From Streptomyces sp. SPB074 (lineage in GTDB: Bacteria > Actinomycetota > Actinomycetes > Streptomycetales > Streptomycetaceae), in NCBI RefSeq assembly GCF_000154905.1, contig NZ_GG770539.1, positions 830,597 through 863,700 of the forward strand: a stretch of 33,104 nt of DNA, in the 5' to 3' direction. Shown one piece after another: positions 8,563 to 16,748 of the stretch. Position numbers and translations under genes: made by a program. A model generated the notes under the pieces. That model ran no database searches. It was given only the letters and a program-made list of their open reading frames with translations, and was not told the DNA's origin. Each line of letters begins with the position of its first letter. Position 1 is the first letter of the stretch.

Positions 8563-9597
8563 CGAGCTGGTGCGTGATTGCGGTTGGGGAGGGATCGCGC
8601 GAGGGTGGGATGATCCAGTCCGTGGTGATCACGGTCGACCGGAACGTTCTCGCGCATCAGCTGTTCACCGGTGTCTCCCGGCAGCATCTGGCTTGCCTGG
8701 TCGAGGAGTTGGCTGGCCCGTGGCAGGCCATGATTGAGGGGCGTCGTCACGAGGCTCGCGGCGGGGCCAGGAAACGTGAGGCGGGGGCCGGTGCCCGGCA
8801 TCGGCTGGTGTTCGTCGACCGGCTGGTCGTCACGCTGATTCACCTGCGGCACGATCTCCCGCACTCCGTCCTGGCCCTGTTGTCCGGTGTCGACCGTTCC
8901 ACCGTTACCCGCGCGGTCGGAGAGATGCGCGGGCTCCTGGCCGAACGCGGATGCGCGGTCCCTGACCGTCCTGGCCTGCGGCTTCGGACCCTGGCGGATG
9001 TGTTCGCCTACGCCCAGGCCGAGGGCATCGAGCTGCGGCTGGATGCCACCGAGATCCAGGTCCGCCGGCCCGCGGCCGGCCGCGGCGGACGCCGGGCGTT
9101 CGTCTCGGGCAAGAAGAAGCAGAACACGATGAAGGCCACTGTCGTTGCCGACCATCAGGGCCGCACTCTCTGGACCGACGCCCTGCGGCCAGGCCGGATG
9201 CACGATGCGACCGCCACACGCAACGAAGGTATCGGAACCTGTTTCCAGCACTTCCCGGACGTGGAAGTGCTTCTGGACGACGGCTACCTCGGTCTCCGGC
9301 GTGATCACCCCGGCCAGGCGATCACACCGCCCAGAAAACCAAACAAGATCGCTTTGCCGAACGTGCACGCCGCCAGAGAAGAGGCCCGGCACCGACACTC
9401 ATCGAAGCGCATCACCGTCGAGCACGCGCTTGCCGACCACAAACGCTGGAAACAGCCGACCCGCTGGACGCACCGGCGAGAGGCCCTGCCCGACACCTAC
9501 CGGGCCATCGCCGGCCTCGTCTCCGACCGAACCGCCAACGCGTAACCACGCCCCTGATCAGGCAAACACGCCTCAACCGCAATCACGCACCAGTTCG
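8563..9597 (+). mobile_element. IS5-family insertion sequence, copy 1 (1035 bp)
   Basis: Complete element. The left end is CGAGCTGGTGCGTGATTGCG and the right end, read inward, is CGAACTGGTGCGTGATTGCG, giving terminal inverted repeats of about 24 bases with few mismatches. It is flanked by TTA on both sides (8560-8562 and 9598-9600), the 3-bp TNA duplication known for IS5-family subgroups. The right TTA is shared with copy 2. Confidence 0.92.
8610..9545 (+). CDS. IS5-family transposase (DDE_Tnp_4 type), copy 1
   Basis: 311 aa from ATG 8610, with GAGGG just upstream; an in-frame GTG at 8574 inside the terminal repeat would add 12 residues. An N-terminal helix-turn-helix region (LLSGVDRSTVTRAVGEMRGLL) precedes a DDE core: first Asp in LRLDATEIQ, second in VLLDDGYLG, Glu in ITVEHALADHKRWK. 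The C-terminal HALADHKRW...YRAIAGL pattern is typical of transposases of this group in Streptomyces. The gene is intact and probably functional. Confidence 0.9.
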   Translation: MIQSVVITVDRNVLAHQLFTGVSRQHLACLVEELAGPWQAMIEGRRHEARGGARKREAGAGARHRLVFVDRLVVTLIHLRHDLPHSVLALLSGVDRSTVTRAVGEMRGLLAERGCAVPDRPGLRLRTLADVFAYAQAEGIELRLDATEIQVRRPAAGRGGRRAFVSGKKKQNTMKATVVADHQGRTLWTDALRPGRMHDATATRNEGIGTCFQHFPDVEVLLDDGYLGLRRDHPGQAITPPRKPNKIALPNVHAAREEARHRHSSKRITVEHALADHKRWKQPTRWTHRREALPDTYRAIAGLVSDRTANA

Positions 9598-9624
9598 TTA
9601 CGAGCTGGTGCGTGATTGCGGTTG
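9574..9624. repeat. Near-perfect 51-bp palindrome at IS copy 1/copy 2 junction
   Basis: Because the right end of copy 1 and the left end of copy 2 are separated only by TTA, the two terminal inverted repeats form a palindrome. A 20-base perfect stem (9574-9593 with 9605-9624) surrounds TTCGTTACGAG, in which TCG/CGA can also pair around the TTA. Similar but less perfect palindromes lie at the copy 2/3 (about 11923-11973) and copy 3/4 (about 12961-13011) junctions. Confidence 0.85.
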
Positions 9625-10478
9625 GGGAGGGATCGCGCGAGGGTGGGATGATCCAGTCCGTGGTGATCACGGTCGACCGGAACGTTCTCGCGCATCAGCT
9701 GTTCACCGGTGTCTCCCGGCAGCATCTGGCTTGCCTGGTCGAGGAGTTGGCTGGCCCGTGGCAGGCCATGATTGAGGGGCGTCGTCACGAGGCTCGCGGC
9801 GGGGCCAGGAAACGTGAGGCGGGGGCCGGTGCCCGGCATCGGCTGGTGTTCGTCGACCGGCTGGTCGTCACGCTGATTCACCTGCGGCACGATCTCCCGC
9901 ACTCCGTCCTGGCCCTGTTGTCCGGTGTCGACCGTTCCACCGTTACCCGCGCGGTCGGAGAGATGCGCGGGCTCCTGGCCGAACGCGGATGCGCGGTCCC
10001 TGACCGTCCTGGCCTGCGGCTTCGGACCCTGGCGGATGTGTTCGCCTACGCCCAGGCCGAGGGCATCGAGCTGCGGCTGGATGCCACCGAGATCCAGGTC
10101 CGCCGGCCCGCGGCCGGCCGCGGCGGACGCCGGGCGTTCGTCTCGGGCAAGAAGAAGCAGAACACGATGAAGGCCACTGTCGTTGCCGACCATCAGGGCC
10201 GCACTCTCTGGACCGACGCCCTGCGGCCAGGCCGGATGCACGATGCGACCGCCACACGCAACGAAGGTATCGGAACCTGTTTCCAGCACTTCCCGGACGT
10301 GGAAGTGCTTCTGGACGACGGCTACCTCGGTCTCCGGCGTGATCACCCCGGCCAGGCGATCACACCGCCCAGAAAACCAAACAAGATCGCTTTGCCGAAC
10401 GTGCACGCCGCCAGAGAAGAGGCCCGGCACCGACACTCATCGAAGCGCATGGGCCTTGACCCTGGAGTTTGAACACGT

Positions 10479-11381
10479 CTATGCGGCTCGGGCCAGGGTA
10501 GTTGAGGTTGGGTGGACGGTGATCTCGTAGGTGATCGGGGCTCGCTGGCCGAGCCGGGAATGACGGCGTCGGGTGTTGTAGCGGGACAGCCAGTGGAAGG
10601 CGTCGAGTCGTGCCTCGCGCTCGCTTGACCAGCCCTTTCGGCCCTTCAACGTCTCCCTTTTAAAGCTGGCGTTGAACGATTCGGCGGCGGCGTTGTCCGC
10701 GCTGGACCCGACGGCGCTCATGCTCTGCAGGACACCGGCCCGGCGGCAGGCGTCCGCGAAGGCCCCGCTGGTGTACTGGGCTCCGTGATCGGTGTGCATG
10801 ATCGCCCCGTTCAGACTGCCGCGGGTCCGTTCCGCGGCGGCGAGGGCGTCGATGACGAGCTCGGTGCGCATGTGGTCGGCGATCGCCCAGCCTGCCAGGC
10901 GGCGCGAGCACAGGTCGATCACTGTCGCGAGATAGCAGAACCGTCCGCCGCCGACGCTCAAGTAGGTGATGTCACCGACGTACTTGGTGTTGATCTCCTT
11001 CGCGGTGAAGTCGCGGCCGATCAGGTCCGGGGCCTTCGCGGTGGCCGGGTCGGCGATGGTGGTGCGGTGCCGGCGCCGCAGACGGACCCCTTCGAGGCCG
11101 ATGGTCCGCATGATCCTGGCAACGCGCTTGTGGTTGACCGCCTGGCCGCCCTCGTCGCGGAGCTCGGCAGTGATCCTCGGGACTCCGTAGGTGCCGTCGG
11201 ACTCCTTGTGGGCCTTGCGTATCCGGGCCGCGAGCCGGTCGTCAGCGGCCTGACGGGCCATGCGAGCCGGGGCGGTGCGACGCCAGTAATAGAAACTCGA
11301 GCGGGCGATCCCGAGAATGTCGCAGAGCCGCTTCACGCCGTATCGGCGCTGGTGATCCTCAACGAACTGGCAGCGGTTCAC
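10479..11381 (-). CDS. IS3-family transposase OrfB (rve integrase core)
   Basis: 300 aa. An N-terminal HTH_21 region (YGVPRITAELRDEGGQAVNHKRVARIMR) precedes the retroviral-type integrase core. The DDE residues are in YVGDITYLSV, IMHTDHGAQYTS and NAAAESFNASFKRE, and the C-terminal NTRRRHSRLG motif is typical of the family. The start GTG at 11381 overlaps the orfA stop by four bases (GTGA). IS3 elements usually make an OrfAB fusion by -1 frameshifting; this GTGA overlap suggests coupling, and I cannot confirm a slippery site. Confidence 0.92.
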   Translation of the reverse strand: MNRCQFVEDHQRRYGVKRLCDILGIARSSFYYWRRTAPARMARQAADDRLAARIRKAHKESDGTYGVPRITAELRDEGGQAVNHKRVARIMRTIGLEGVRLRRRHRTTIADPATAKAPDLIGRDFTAKEINTKYVGDITYLSVGGGRFCYLATVIDLCSRRLAGWAIADHMRTELVIDALAAAERTRGSLNGAIMHTDHGAQYTSGAFADACRRAGVLQSMSAVGSSADNAAAESFNASFKRETLKGRKGWSSEREARLDAFHWLSRYNTRRRHSRLGQRAPITYEITVHPTSTTLARAA

Positions 11382-11683
11382 CAGCGCGTCTCCGTCGCGA
11401 AATACCGGGCCGCCTTGCGGAGGATGTCGCGTTCTTCCTCCAGCTCGCGGATCCTCTTGCGCGCGGCGGCCAGCTCCGCCTGAACCGGGTCACCGGCAGG
11501 CTGCGGTGCCGTTGCGGGGGCGGAATGGGCACCGGCGCGGCGTCCGTCGGCGGCCCGGATCCAGTTCCGCAGCGTCTCGGTGTTCACTCCGAGATCGGCG
11601 GCGACCGACTTGATCGTCGCTCCCGGACGCGACCGGTACAACGCGACCGCGTCCGCCTTGAACTCGGCGGGGTAATGCTTCAT
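11378..11683 (-). CDS. IS3-family OrfA helix-turn-helix protein
   Basis: 101 aa from ATG 11683 (MKHYPAEFKADAVALYRSRPG); the frame extends 19 codons upstream without family-like sequence. The HTH_Tnp_1 domain (ATIKSVAADLGVNTETLRNWIRAADG) binds the IS ends, and the C-terminal leucine-zipper-like helix (ELAAARKRIRELEEERDILRKAARYFA) mediates multimerisation in this family. It overlaps orfB by four bases. Confidence 0.9.
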   Translation of the reverse strand: MKHYPAEFKADAVALYRSRPGATIKSVAADLGVNTETLRNWIRAADGRRAGAHSAPATAPQPAGDPVQAELAAARKRIRELEEERDILRKAARYFATETRW

Positions 11684-11949
11684 CCCCACAGGGACTCCGT
11701 TCTCCTGGACCATCAAGATCCAAGTCTCTCCGGTGTCCAAACTCCAGGGTCAGGGCCCCATCACCGTCGAGCACGCGCTTGCCGACCACAAACGCTGGAA
11801 ACAGCTGACCCGCTGGACGCACCGGCGAGAGGCCCTGCCCGACACCTACCGGGCCATCGCCGGCCTCGTCTCCGACCGAACCGCCAACGCGTAACCACGC
11901 CCCTGATCAGGCAAACACGCCTCAACCGCAATCACGCACCAGTTCGTTA

Positions 11950-12984
11950 CGAGTTGGTGCGTGATAGCGGGTGAGGTGTCGTGCCACGTGGATGGCATGA
12001 TCCCGCTGTGGCGATCATGGTCAATCGGGTGGTGCTGGCGCATCGACTGTTCACGGGGCTCTCCCGGCGTCATCTTGCGTGCTTGGTCGAAGAGTTGGCC
12101 GAGCCGTGGCAGGCCGGGGTCGAGGGTCGCCGCCATGCTGTGCGAGGCGGGGCCCGCAAGCGGGCCGAAGGCGCCGGCGCCCGCCATCAGCTGGTGTTCG
12201 TCGACCGGTTGGTGGCCACACTCATCCACCTGCGGCACGACCTGCCGCACTCGGTGCTGGGGCTGCTGTCAGGTGTCGACCGATCCACGGTCACCCGGGC
12301 GATCGGAGAGGTGCGCACGCTCTTGGCGGAGCGGGGGTGCGCGGTTCCCGACCGTCCCGGCCTGCGGCTTCGGACTCCGGCGGATGTGTTTGCCTACGCC
12401 CAGGCCGAAGGTGTCGAGCTGCGTCTGGACGCCACCGAGATCCAGGTCCGCCGGCCACCGGCCGGCCGCGGCGGCCGGCGCGCATTCGTCTCGGGCAAGA
12501 AGAAGCAGAACACGATGAAGGCCACCGTGATCGCCGGCTGGCGGGGCCGCACGTTATGGACCGATGCCCTACGACCTGGGCGTATGCACGACGCCACCGC
12601 CGCCCGCGACGAAGGCATCGCCATCTGCTTCCAGCACTTCCCCGACGTCGAGGTCCTGTTGGACGACGGCTACCTGGGGCTGAGCCGCGACCATCGCGGG
12701 CAGGCGATCACGCCGCCGAGAAAACCCCGGCCGGGAGCACTGCCCGACAGAGTCGAACAACGGGGACGCGACCGCCACGGCCACTCGTCCGACCGCATCA
12801 CCGTCGAACACGCCCTCGCTGATCACAAACGCTGGAAGCAACTGACCCGCTGGACACATCGCCGCGACCGCCTGCCCGACACCTACCGCGCCATCGCCGG
12901 CCTCGTCTCCGACCGCAACACCAGCATCTGAAAACGGCCGTGAGCAGGGCAAACACACCTCACCCGCTATCACGCACCAACTCG
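11950..12984 (+). mobile_element. Related but diverged IS5-family element, copy 3 (1035 bp)
   Basis: It has the same length and end structure as copies 1, 2 and 4 (left CGAGTTGGTGCGTGATAGCG; right end read inward CGAGTTGGTGCGTGATAGCG) but clearly diverged internal sequence. It is therefore a sister IS rather than a recent duplicate. It is flanked by TTA on both sides (11947-11949, 12985-12987), each shared with the next element. Confidence 0.9.
11981..12931 (+). CDS. IS5-family transposase (DDE_Tnp_4 type), diverged copy 3
   Basis: 316 aa from the first GTG (11981); GTG 12008 or ATG 12017 would give a start closer to that of copy 1. The core motifs are conserved: LRLDATEIQ, VLLDDGYLG and ITVEHALADHKRWK. 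Compared with copy 1, many scattered substitutions and a region reading RPGALPDRVEQRGRDRHGHSSD replace the copy 1 residues before the Glu motif. The start region differs from copy 1 by a one-base length change, so the extreme N-termini are not alignable. The frame is intact. Confidence 0.88.
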   Translation: MPRGWHDPAVAIMVNRVVLAHRLFTGLSRRHLACLVEELAEPWQAGVEGRRHAVRGGARKRAEGAGARHQLVFVDRLVATLIHLRHDLPHSVLGLLSGVDRSTVTRAIGEVRTLLAERGCAVPDRPGLRLRTPADVFAYAQAEGVELRLDATEIQVRRPPAGRGGRRAFVSGKKKQNTMKATVIAGWRGRTLWTDALRPGRMHDATAARDEGIAICFQHFPDVEVLLDDGYLGLSRDHRGQAITPPRKPRPGALPDRVEQRGRDRHGHSSDRITVEHALADHKRWKQLTRWTHRRDRLPDTYRAIAGLVSDRNTSI

Positions 12985-12987
12985 TTA

Positions 12988-14022
12988 CGAACTGGTGCGT
13001 GATTGCGGTTGAGGCGTGTTTGCCTGATCAGGGGCGTGGTTACGCGTTGGCGGTTCGGTCGGAGACGAGGCCGGCGATGGCCCGGTAGGTGTCGGGCAGG
13101 GCCTCTCGCCGGTGCGTCCAGCGGGTCAGCTGTTTCCAGCGTTTGTGGTCGGCAAGCGCGTGCTCGACGGTGATGCGCTTCGATGAGTGTCGGTGCCGGG
13201 CCTCTTCTCTGGCGGCGTGCACGTGCGGCAAAGCGATCTTGTTTGGTTTTCTGGGCGGTGTGATCGCCTGGCCGGGGTGATCACGCCGGAGACCGAGGTA
13301 GCCGTCGTCCAGAAGCACTTCCACGTCCGGGAAGTGCTGGAAACAGGTTCCGATACCTTCGTTGCGTGTGGCGGTCGCATCGTGCATCCGGCCTGGCCGC
13401 AGGGCGTCGGTCCAGAGAGTGCGGCCCTGATGGTCGGCAACGACAGTGGCCTTCATCGTGTTCTGCTTCTTCTTGCCCGAGACGAACGCCCGGCGTCCGC
13501 CGCGGCCGGCTGCGGGCCGGCGGACCTGGATCTCGGTGGCATCCAGCCGCAGCTCGATGCCCTCGGCCTGGGCGTAGGCGAACACATCCGCCAGGGTCCG
13601 AAGCCGCAGGCCAGGACGGTCAGGGACCGCGCATCCGCGTTCGGCCAGGAGCCCGCGCATCTCTCCGACCGCGCGGGTAACGGTGGAACGGTCGACACCG
13701 GACAACAGGGCCAGGACGGAGTGCGGGAGATCGTGCCGCAGGTGAATCAGCGTGACGACCAGCCGGTCGACGAACACCAGCCGATGCCGGGCACCGGCCC
13801 CCGCCTCACGTTTCCTGGCCCCGCCGCGAGCCTCGTGACGACGCCCCTCAATCATGGCCTGCCACGGGCCAGCCAACTCCTCGACCAGGCAAGCCAGATG
13901 CTGCCGGGAGACACCGGTGAACAGCTGATGCGCGAGAACGTTCCGGTCGACCGTGATCACCACGGACTGGATCATCCCACCCTCGCGCGATCCCTCCCCA
14001 ACCGCAATCACGCACCAGCTCG
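12988..14022 (-). mobile_element. IS5-family insertion sequence copy 4, inverted (1035 bp)
   Basis: Nearly identical to copy 1 but in reverse orientation. Its ends are again bounded by TTA (12985-12987 shared with copy 3; 14023-14025 on the outside). Differences seen from copy 1 are a handful of substitutions, for example Asn to His in LPHVHAAREE and Pro to Leu in KQLTRW. Confidence 0.92.
13040..13975 (-). CDS. IS5-family transposase (DDE_Tnp_4 type), copy 4
   Basis: 311 aa from ATG 13975. Same architecture and same three catalytic motifs as copy 1 (LRLDATEIQ, VLLDDGYLG, ITVEHALADHKRWK), differing by only a few residues. The frame is intact. With copy 1 it makes two complete genes of this IS within 5.5 kb, in opposite orientation, so homologous recombination between them could invert the interval. 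Confidence 0.9.
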   Translation of the reverse strand: MIQSVVITVDRNVLAHQLFTGVSRQHLACLVEELAGPWQAMIEGRRHEARGGARKREAGAGARHRLVFVDRLVVTLIHLRHDLPHSVLALLSGVDRSTVTRAVGEMRGLLAERGCAVPDRPGLRLRTLADVFAYAQAEGIELRLDATEIQVRRPAAGRGGRRAFVSGKKKQNTMKATVVADHQGRTLWTDALRPGRMHDATATRNEGIGTCFQHFPDVEVLLDDGYLGLRRDHPGQAITPPRKPNKIALPHVHAAREEARHRHSSKRITVEHALADHKRWKQLTRWTHRREALPDTYRAIAGLVSDRTANA

Positions 14023-14035
14023 TTACTGATCGTTT

Positions 14036-14902
14036 CAGAATGAGTTCGGCGCGAGGGCTTGGCGATCAGTTCTGGTGGCGGCAGAGTGGTGCGGGTGTCG
14101 GATGATCTTGTGCCTGATGACCTGTGGGAACGTATCGCTCCGCTGCTGCCGCCCCGACCTCCGCGGCGCCACCGGTATCCCGGACGCCTGCCCGCAGACG
14201 ATGGCGCCGCCCTGCGAGGCATCGTGTACGTGCTGCGCAAGAACGTGAGCTGGAGGGACGTGCTCGCCGAGCGGACCGGCTGCGGCGGGGTGACGGCCTG
14301 GCGGCGGCTGCGGGACTGGACCGAGGCCGGCGTCTGGCCCCGCCTGCGCGAAGTCCTCCTGGCCGGACTGCGCAAGGCCGGCCTGCTGGACATGGACGAC
14401 CGCGCGATCGACGGCTCGCACATCAGGGCGTTGAAAGGGGGGCTCACACCGGACCTTCGCCGGTCGACCGTGCCCGGCCGGGCAGCAAGCACCACCTGAT
14501 CGCCGACCGGCATGGAACACCCCTCGCCGTCACCCTGACCGGCGGAAACCGGCACGACGTCACCCGGCTGACACCGTTGCTGGAGGCGATACCCCGCGTC
14601 CGCGGCCTGGTCGGACGGCCGCGGCACCGGCCGGGCCGGCTGTTCGCCGACCGCGGCTACGACTACGACAAGTACCGCCGCCTCCCGCGGGCTCGGGGCA
14701 TCAAACCGATGATCGCCCGTCGAGGTGTTCCGCATGGCTCGGGCCTGGGCAAGACGCGCTGGGTCGTGGAGCGGACTTTCGCCTGGCTCCACCAGTTCAA
14801 ACGCCTCCGCATCCGCTACGAGATACGCGCCGACCTCCACCTCGGCCTGCTCCAACTCGCCTGCAGCATCATCTGCTTGAGACGACTCCGAACCTCATTC
14901 TG
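14036..14902 (+). mobile_element. Second IS5-type element (frameshift, IS427-like group)
   Basis: The ends are CAGAATGAGTTCGG (14036-14049) and CCGAACCTCATTCTG (14888-14902), a terminal inverted repeat with one indel. TT before and AA after extend the symmetry by two bases. No clear target duplication is visible (left flank GATCGT, right flank GCGACC). Its left end lies only 13 bases from the TTA that closes the four-element array, so the array inserted next to this element or the reverse. Confidence 0.8.
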
Positions 14903-14903
14903 A
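14095..14903 (+). CDS. IS5-type transposase made by -1 frameshift (two overlapping frames)
   Basis: The first frame runs from GTG 14095 (VSDDLVPDDLWERIAPLLPPRP, the DUF4096 helix-turn-helix domain) through RAIDGSHIRALKGG and stops at 14499. The second frame, one base back, begins its useful part with AHTGPSPVDRARPGSKHHLI and ends at 14903. The switch lies on AAAGGGGGG (14434-14442), a typical -1 slippery run in this IS group. Joining 14095-14442 with 14442-14903 gives about 269 aa with a full DDE set: Asp in AIDGSH, Asp in LFADRGYDYD, Glu in WVVERTFAW. The stop codon overlaps the right terminal repeat. Confidence 0.85.
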
Positions 14904-15193
14904 AGCGACCAGTAAAGCGGTGCGTAAGCGGCGGCCCTACGAAAGAGGCGCCCCAACACGCACAGCCGACCCGCGGCACCACCGGCCAGCAGCACGACGG
15001 CCGGAGCGCGCACGCCAGGGCGCACACACGCCGGACGCACAGCCCGCTACCCCCTCGCAATGCGTGCCGGCGGAACCTCACGCACCACGACCGCCCCGAG
15101 GCCGCACAGAACGCCCATACCTCCCCCGCCCCCCCTTCCGCCCCCGCCTCGCCCCTCCCCCGCACAGCTCGCCCGCCCCCTCACACCTCCCCC
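14904..15193. other. Non-coding spacer, C-rich tract
   Basis: No convincing gene. The second half (about 15120-15200) is a long pyrimidine-rich, almost pure C/T stretch just beyond the end of the exonuclease gene. Open frames in it are Pro/Arg-rich and look artificial. Confidence 0.4.
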
Positions 15194-15973
15194 TCACACC
15201 TCCAAGTCCACCACCACCGGCGCGTGGTCCGACGCGCCCTTGCCCTTGCGCTCTTCGCGGTCCACGTAGGCGCCCTTCGCGGCGGTGCGGAAGGCGGCGT
15301 TGGCGTAGACGAGGTCGATGCGCATTCCGCGGTTCTTGGGGAAGGCGAGCTGGCGGTAGTCCCAGTAGGTGTAGGGGCGGTCGTACTTGAGGGGGCGCGG
15401 GACGAGATCCCCGAGGCCGGTGGCGCGCAGCTTCGCGAGGGCCTCGCGCTCGGGCGGGGTGACGTGGGTGAGCCCCTCGAAGACGGCGGGGTCGTAGACG
15501 TCCTCGTCGCCCGGGGCGACGTTGTAGTCGCCCAGGACGGCGAAGGGGCGCGCGCCCGCCGCGTCGTCGGCGACGGCGGTGCGCAGGGCCTCCAGCCACT
15601 CCAGCTTGTAGGCGTAGTGCGGGTGGCCGACCTCGCGCCCGTTGGGCACGTAGACCGACCAGACGCGGACCGGGCCGCACGTGGCGCCGAGCGCGCGGGG
15701 TTCCATGACGCCGTCGTAGGCGGGCTGGCCGGGCAGTCCGCTCACGACGTCGTCGAGCCCGGCGCGGGAGATGACGGCGACACCGTTCCACCGGCCCGTG
15801 GCGTTCACGGCGGATTCGTATCCCGCCTCGCGCAGTGCCTCGGTGGGGAAGCCCTCGGCGGTGGTCTTGGTCTCCTGGACGCACAGCACGTCGGTGCCGC
15901 TCGACTCCAGCCAGGCGAGCAGCCGCGGCAGCCGGGCGGTGATCGAGTTCACGTTCCACGTCGCGATACGCAT
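15194..15973 (-). CDS. xthA: Exodeoxyribonuclease III (AP endonuclease)
   Basis: 259 aa, endonuclease/exonuclease/phosphatase fold, starting MRIATWNVNSITARL at ATG 15973 (ten more upstream codons are open but not family-like). Metal and catalytic motifs are present: WNVNS (Asn), CVQETKT (Glu), VYVPNGREVGHP (Tyr), LGDYNVAPGDEDVYDP (Asp/Asn), RIDLVY and the terminal SDHAPVVVDLE (Asp-His). The enzyme cuts DNA at abasic sites and trims 3' ends in base-excision repair. It is the last gene of a minus-strand series with the MBL-fold and PcaL genes; the 75-base gap to the next gene may or may not be one transcript. Confidence 0.93.
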   Translation of the reverse strand: MRIATWNVNSITARLPRLLAWLESSGTDVLCVQETKTTAEGFPTEALREAGYESAVNATGRWNGVAVISRAGLDDVVSGLPGQPAYDGVMEPRALGATCGPVRVWSVYVPNGREVGHPHYAYKLEWLEALRTAVADDAAGARPFAVLGDYNVAPGDEDVYDPAVFEGLTHVTPPEREALAKLRATGLGDLVPRPLKYDRPYTYWDYRQLAFPKNRGMRIDLVYANAAFRTAAKGAYVDREERKGKGASDHAPVVVDLEV

Positions 15974-16048
15974 GTCGACCAACCTACCGGCCGCCTCGGA
16001 CAACGCCGCTCAGCCCGGTCCGAGCGGGGGGTGTGCCCTCGTAAACGC

Positions 16049-16681
16049 TCAGACCGTGAGCCGCGTGCCCGGGGCCACGCGGTGGTGCTCCGCGCCGCCG
16101 AGGGCGCCGATCTGGCCCTCGTAGACGGGTGTCGCGAGGTCGGTCAGGAGGGCGTCGTGGACGTCGTAGGCGCGTCGCGGGGCGAGCTCGCGGACGTAGT
16201 CGATGATCTCGGAGATCTTGCTCCAGGGGGCCATGACCGGCAGGAGCAGGGTCTCGACGGGGCGCTCGGGGACGGTGAGGGCGTCGCCGGGGTGGAAGAC
16301 GGTCCCGTTGACGAAGAAACCGATGTTGGTGATGCGCGGGATGTCGGGGTGGATGACGGCGTGGAGTTCGCCGTGCACCTCGACGGGGAGGCCGGCGGCT
16401 TCGAAGGTGTCGCCGTGCCCGACGGTGTGGACGCGTCCGGGGAAGGCGGCGGAGAGCTGTTCGGCGACGGCGCGCAGGGTCCAGAGCTCGGTGGCGGGGT
16501 TCGCCTCCAGGGCGGCGGAGAGCTTGGCTCCGTCGAAGTGGTCGGGGTGTTCGTGGGTGACGAGGAGGGCGTCGGCCCCGGCGGCGGCGTCGGGTTCGCT
16601 GAAGGCGCCCGGGTCGATGACGAGGGTGCGGCCCTCGTGCTCCAGGCGGACGCAGGCGTGGGTCTTCTTGATCAGCTCCAT
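16049..16681 (-). CDS. MBL-fold metal-dependent hydrolase, UlaG-like
   Basis: 210 aa. I prefer ATG 16681 (MELIKKTHACVRLEHEGRTLVIDPG), which has GAGG eight bases upstream; an in-frame ATG three codons earlier would sit directly on that site. The metal site motif THEHPDHFD (HxHxDH) is present, followed by later ligand motifs (GELHAVIHPD, FHPGDAL) and a C-terminal YDVHDALLTD. The short form with DPG near the N-terminus matches small UlaG/YtnP-type hydrolases of unknown substrate. Likely cytoplasmic. Substrate cannot be inferred. Confidence 0.88.
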   Translation of the reverse strand: MELIKKTHACVRLEHEGRTLVIDPGAFSEPDAAAGADALLVTHEHPDHFDGAKLSAALEANPATELWTLRAVAEQLSAAFPGRVHTVGHGDTFEAAGLPVEVHGELHAVIHPDIPRITNIGFFVNGTVFHPGDALTVPERPVETLLLPVMAPWSKISEIIDYVRELAPRRAYDVHDALLTDLATPVYEGQIGALGGAEHHRVAPGTRLTV

Positions 16682-16748
16682 GCGCCCCATCCTCGCGCAC
16701 CCGGTGCGGGCGGGGGGGGCCGGGGGGCGCCGCGTGGTGCCGTGCCGG

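Larger units (their letters stand above)
10451..11758 (-). mobile_element. IS3-family insertion sequence inside IS copy 2 (1308 bp)
   Basis: The ends are GGGCCTTGACCCTGGAGTTT (left) and, read inward, GGGCCCTGACCCTGGAGTTT (right). The flanking duplication is CAT (10448-10450 and 11759-11761), matching the 3-4 bp duplications of IS3 elements. The genes orfA and orfB run on the minus strand. It is the youngest event visible in this part of the block because it interrupts an otherwise perfect copy. Confidence 0.92.
9648..11894 (+). pseudogene. IS5-family transposase of copy 2, interrupted
   Basis: The transposase reads from ATG 9648 to the CAT codon at 10448-10450 (SSKRM...), covering the helix-turn-helix region and both Asp residues. 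The C-terminal 45 codons, with the catalytic Glu (ITVEHALADHKRWK), lie beyond the IS3 insertion and end with TAA at 11892-11894. Without the insertion the frame would be continuous. The 5' part runs on into the IS3 end and stops near 10472, so no functional enzyme is expected. The tail has KQL where copy 1 has KQP. Confidence 0.9.
9601..11946 (+). mobile_element. IS5-family element copy 2, split by an IS3-family element
   Basis: This copy appears identical to copy 1 from 9601 to 10450, where it is interrupted, and resumes at 11759. Removing the insert (10451-11758) and one CAT gives a complete 1035-bp element. It is flanked by TTA at 9598-9600 and 11947-11949, both shared with neighbouring elements. 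It is oriented like copy 1, head to tail. Confidence 0.9.

Noticed and set aside
8046..9398. 450-codon minus-strand reading frame containing repeated PSAVSRQ
   Set aside because: It exists only because the heptamer array has no stop in any minus frame and continues antisense through the transposase gene; no ribosome site or homology.
14036..14904. Target duplication around the second IS5 element
   Set aside because: No matching bases flank the two ends (GATCGT versus GCGACC), so no duplication is claimed.
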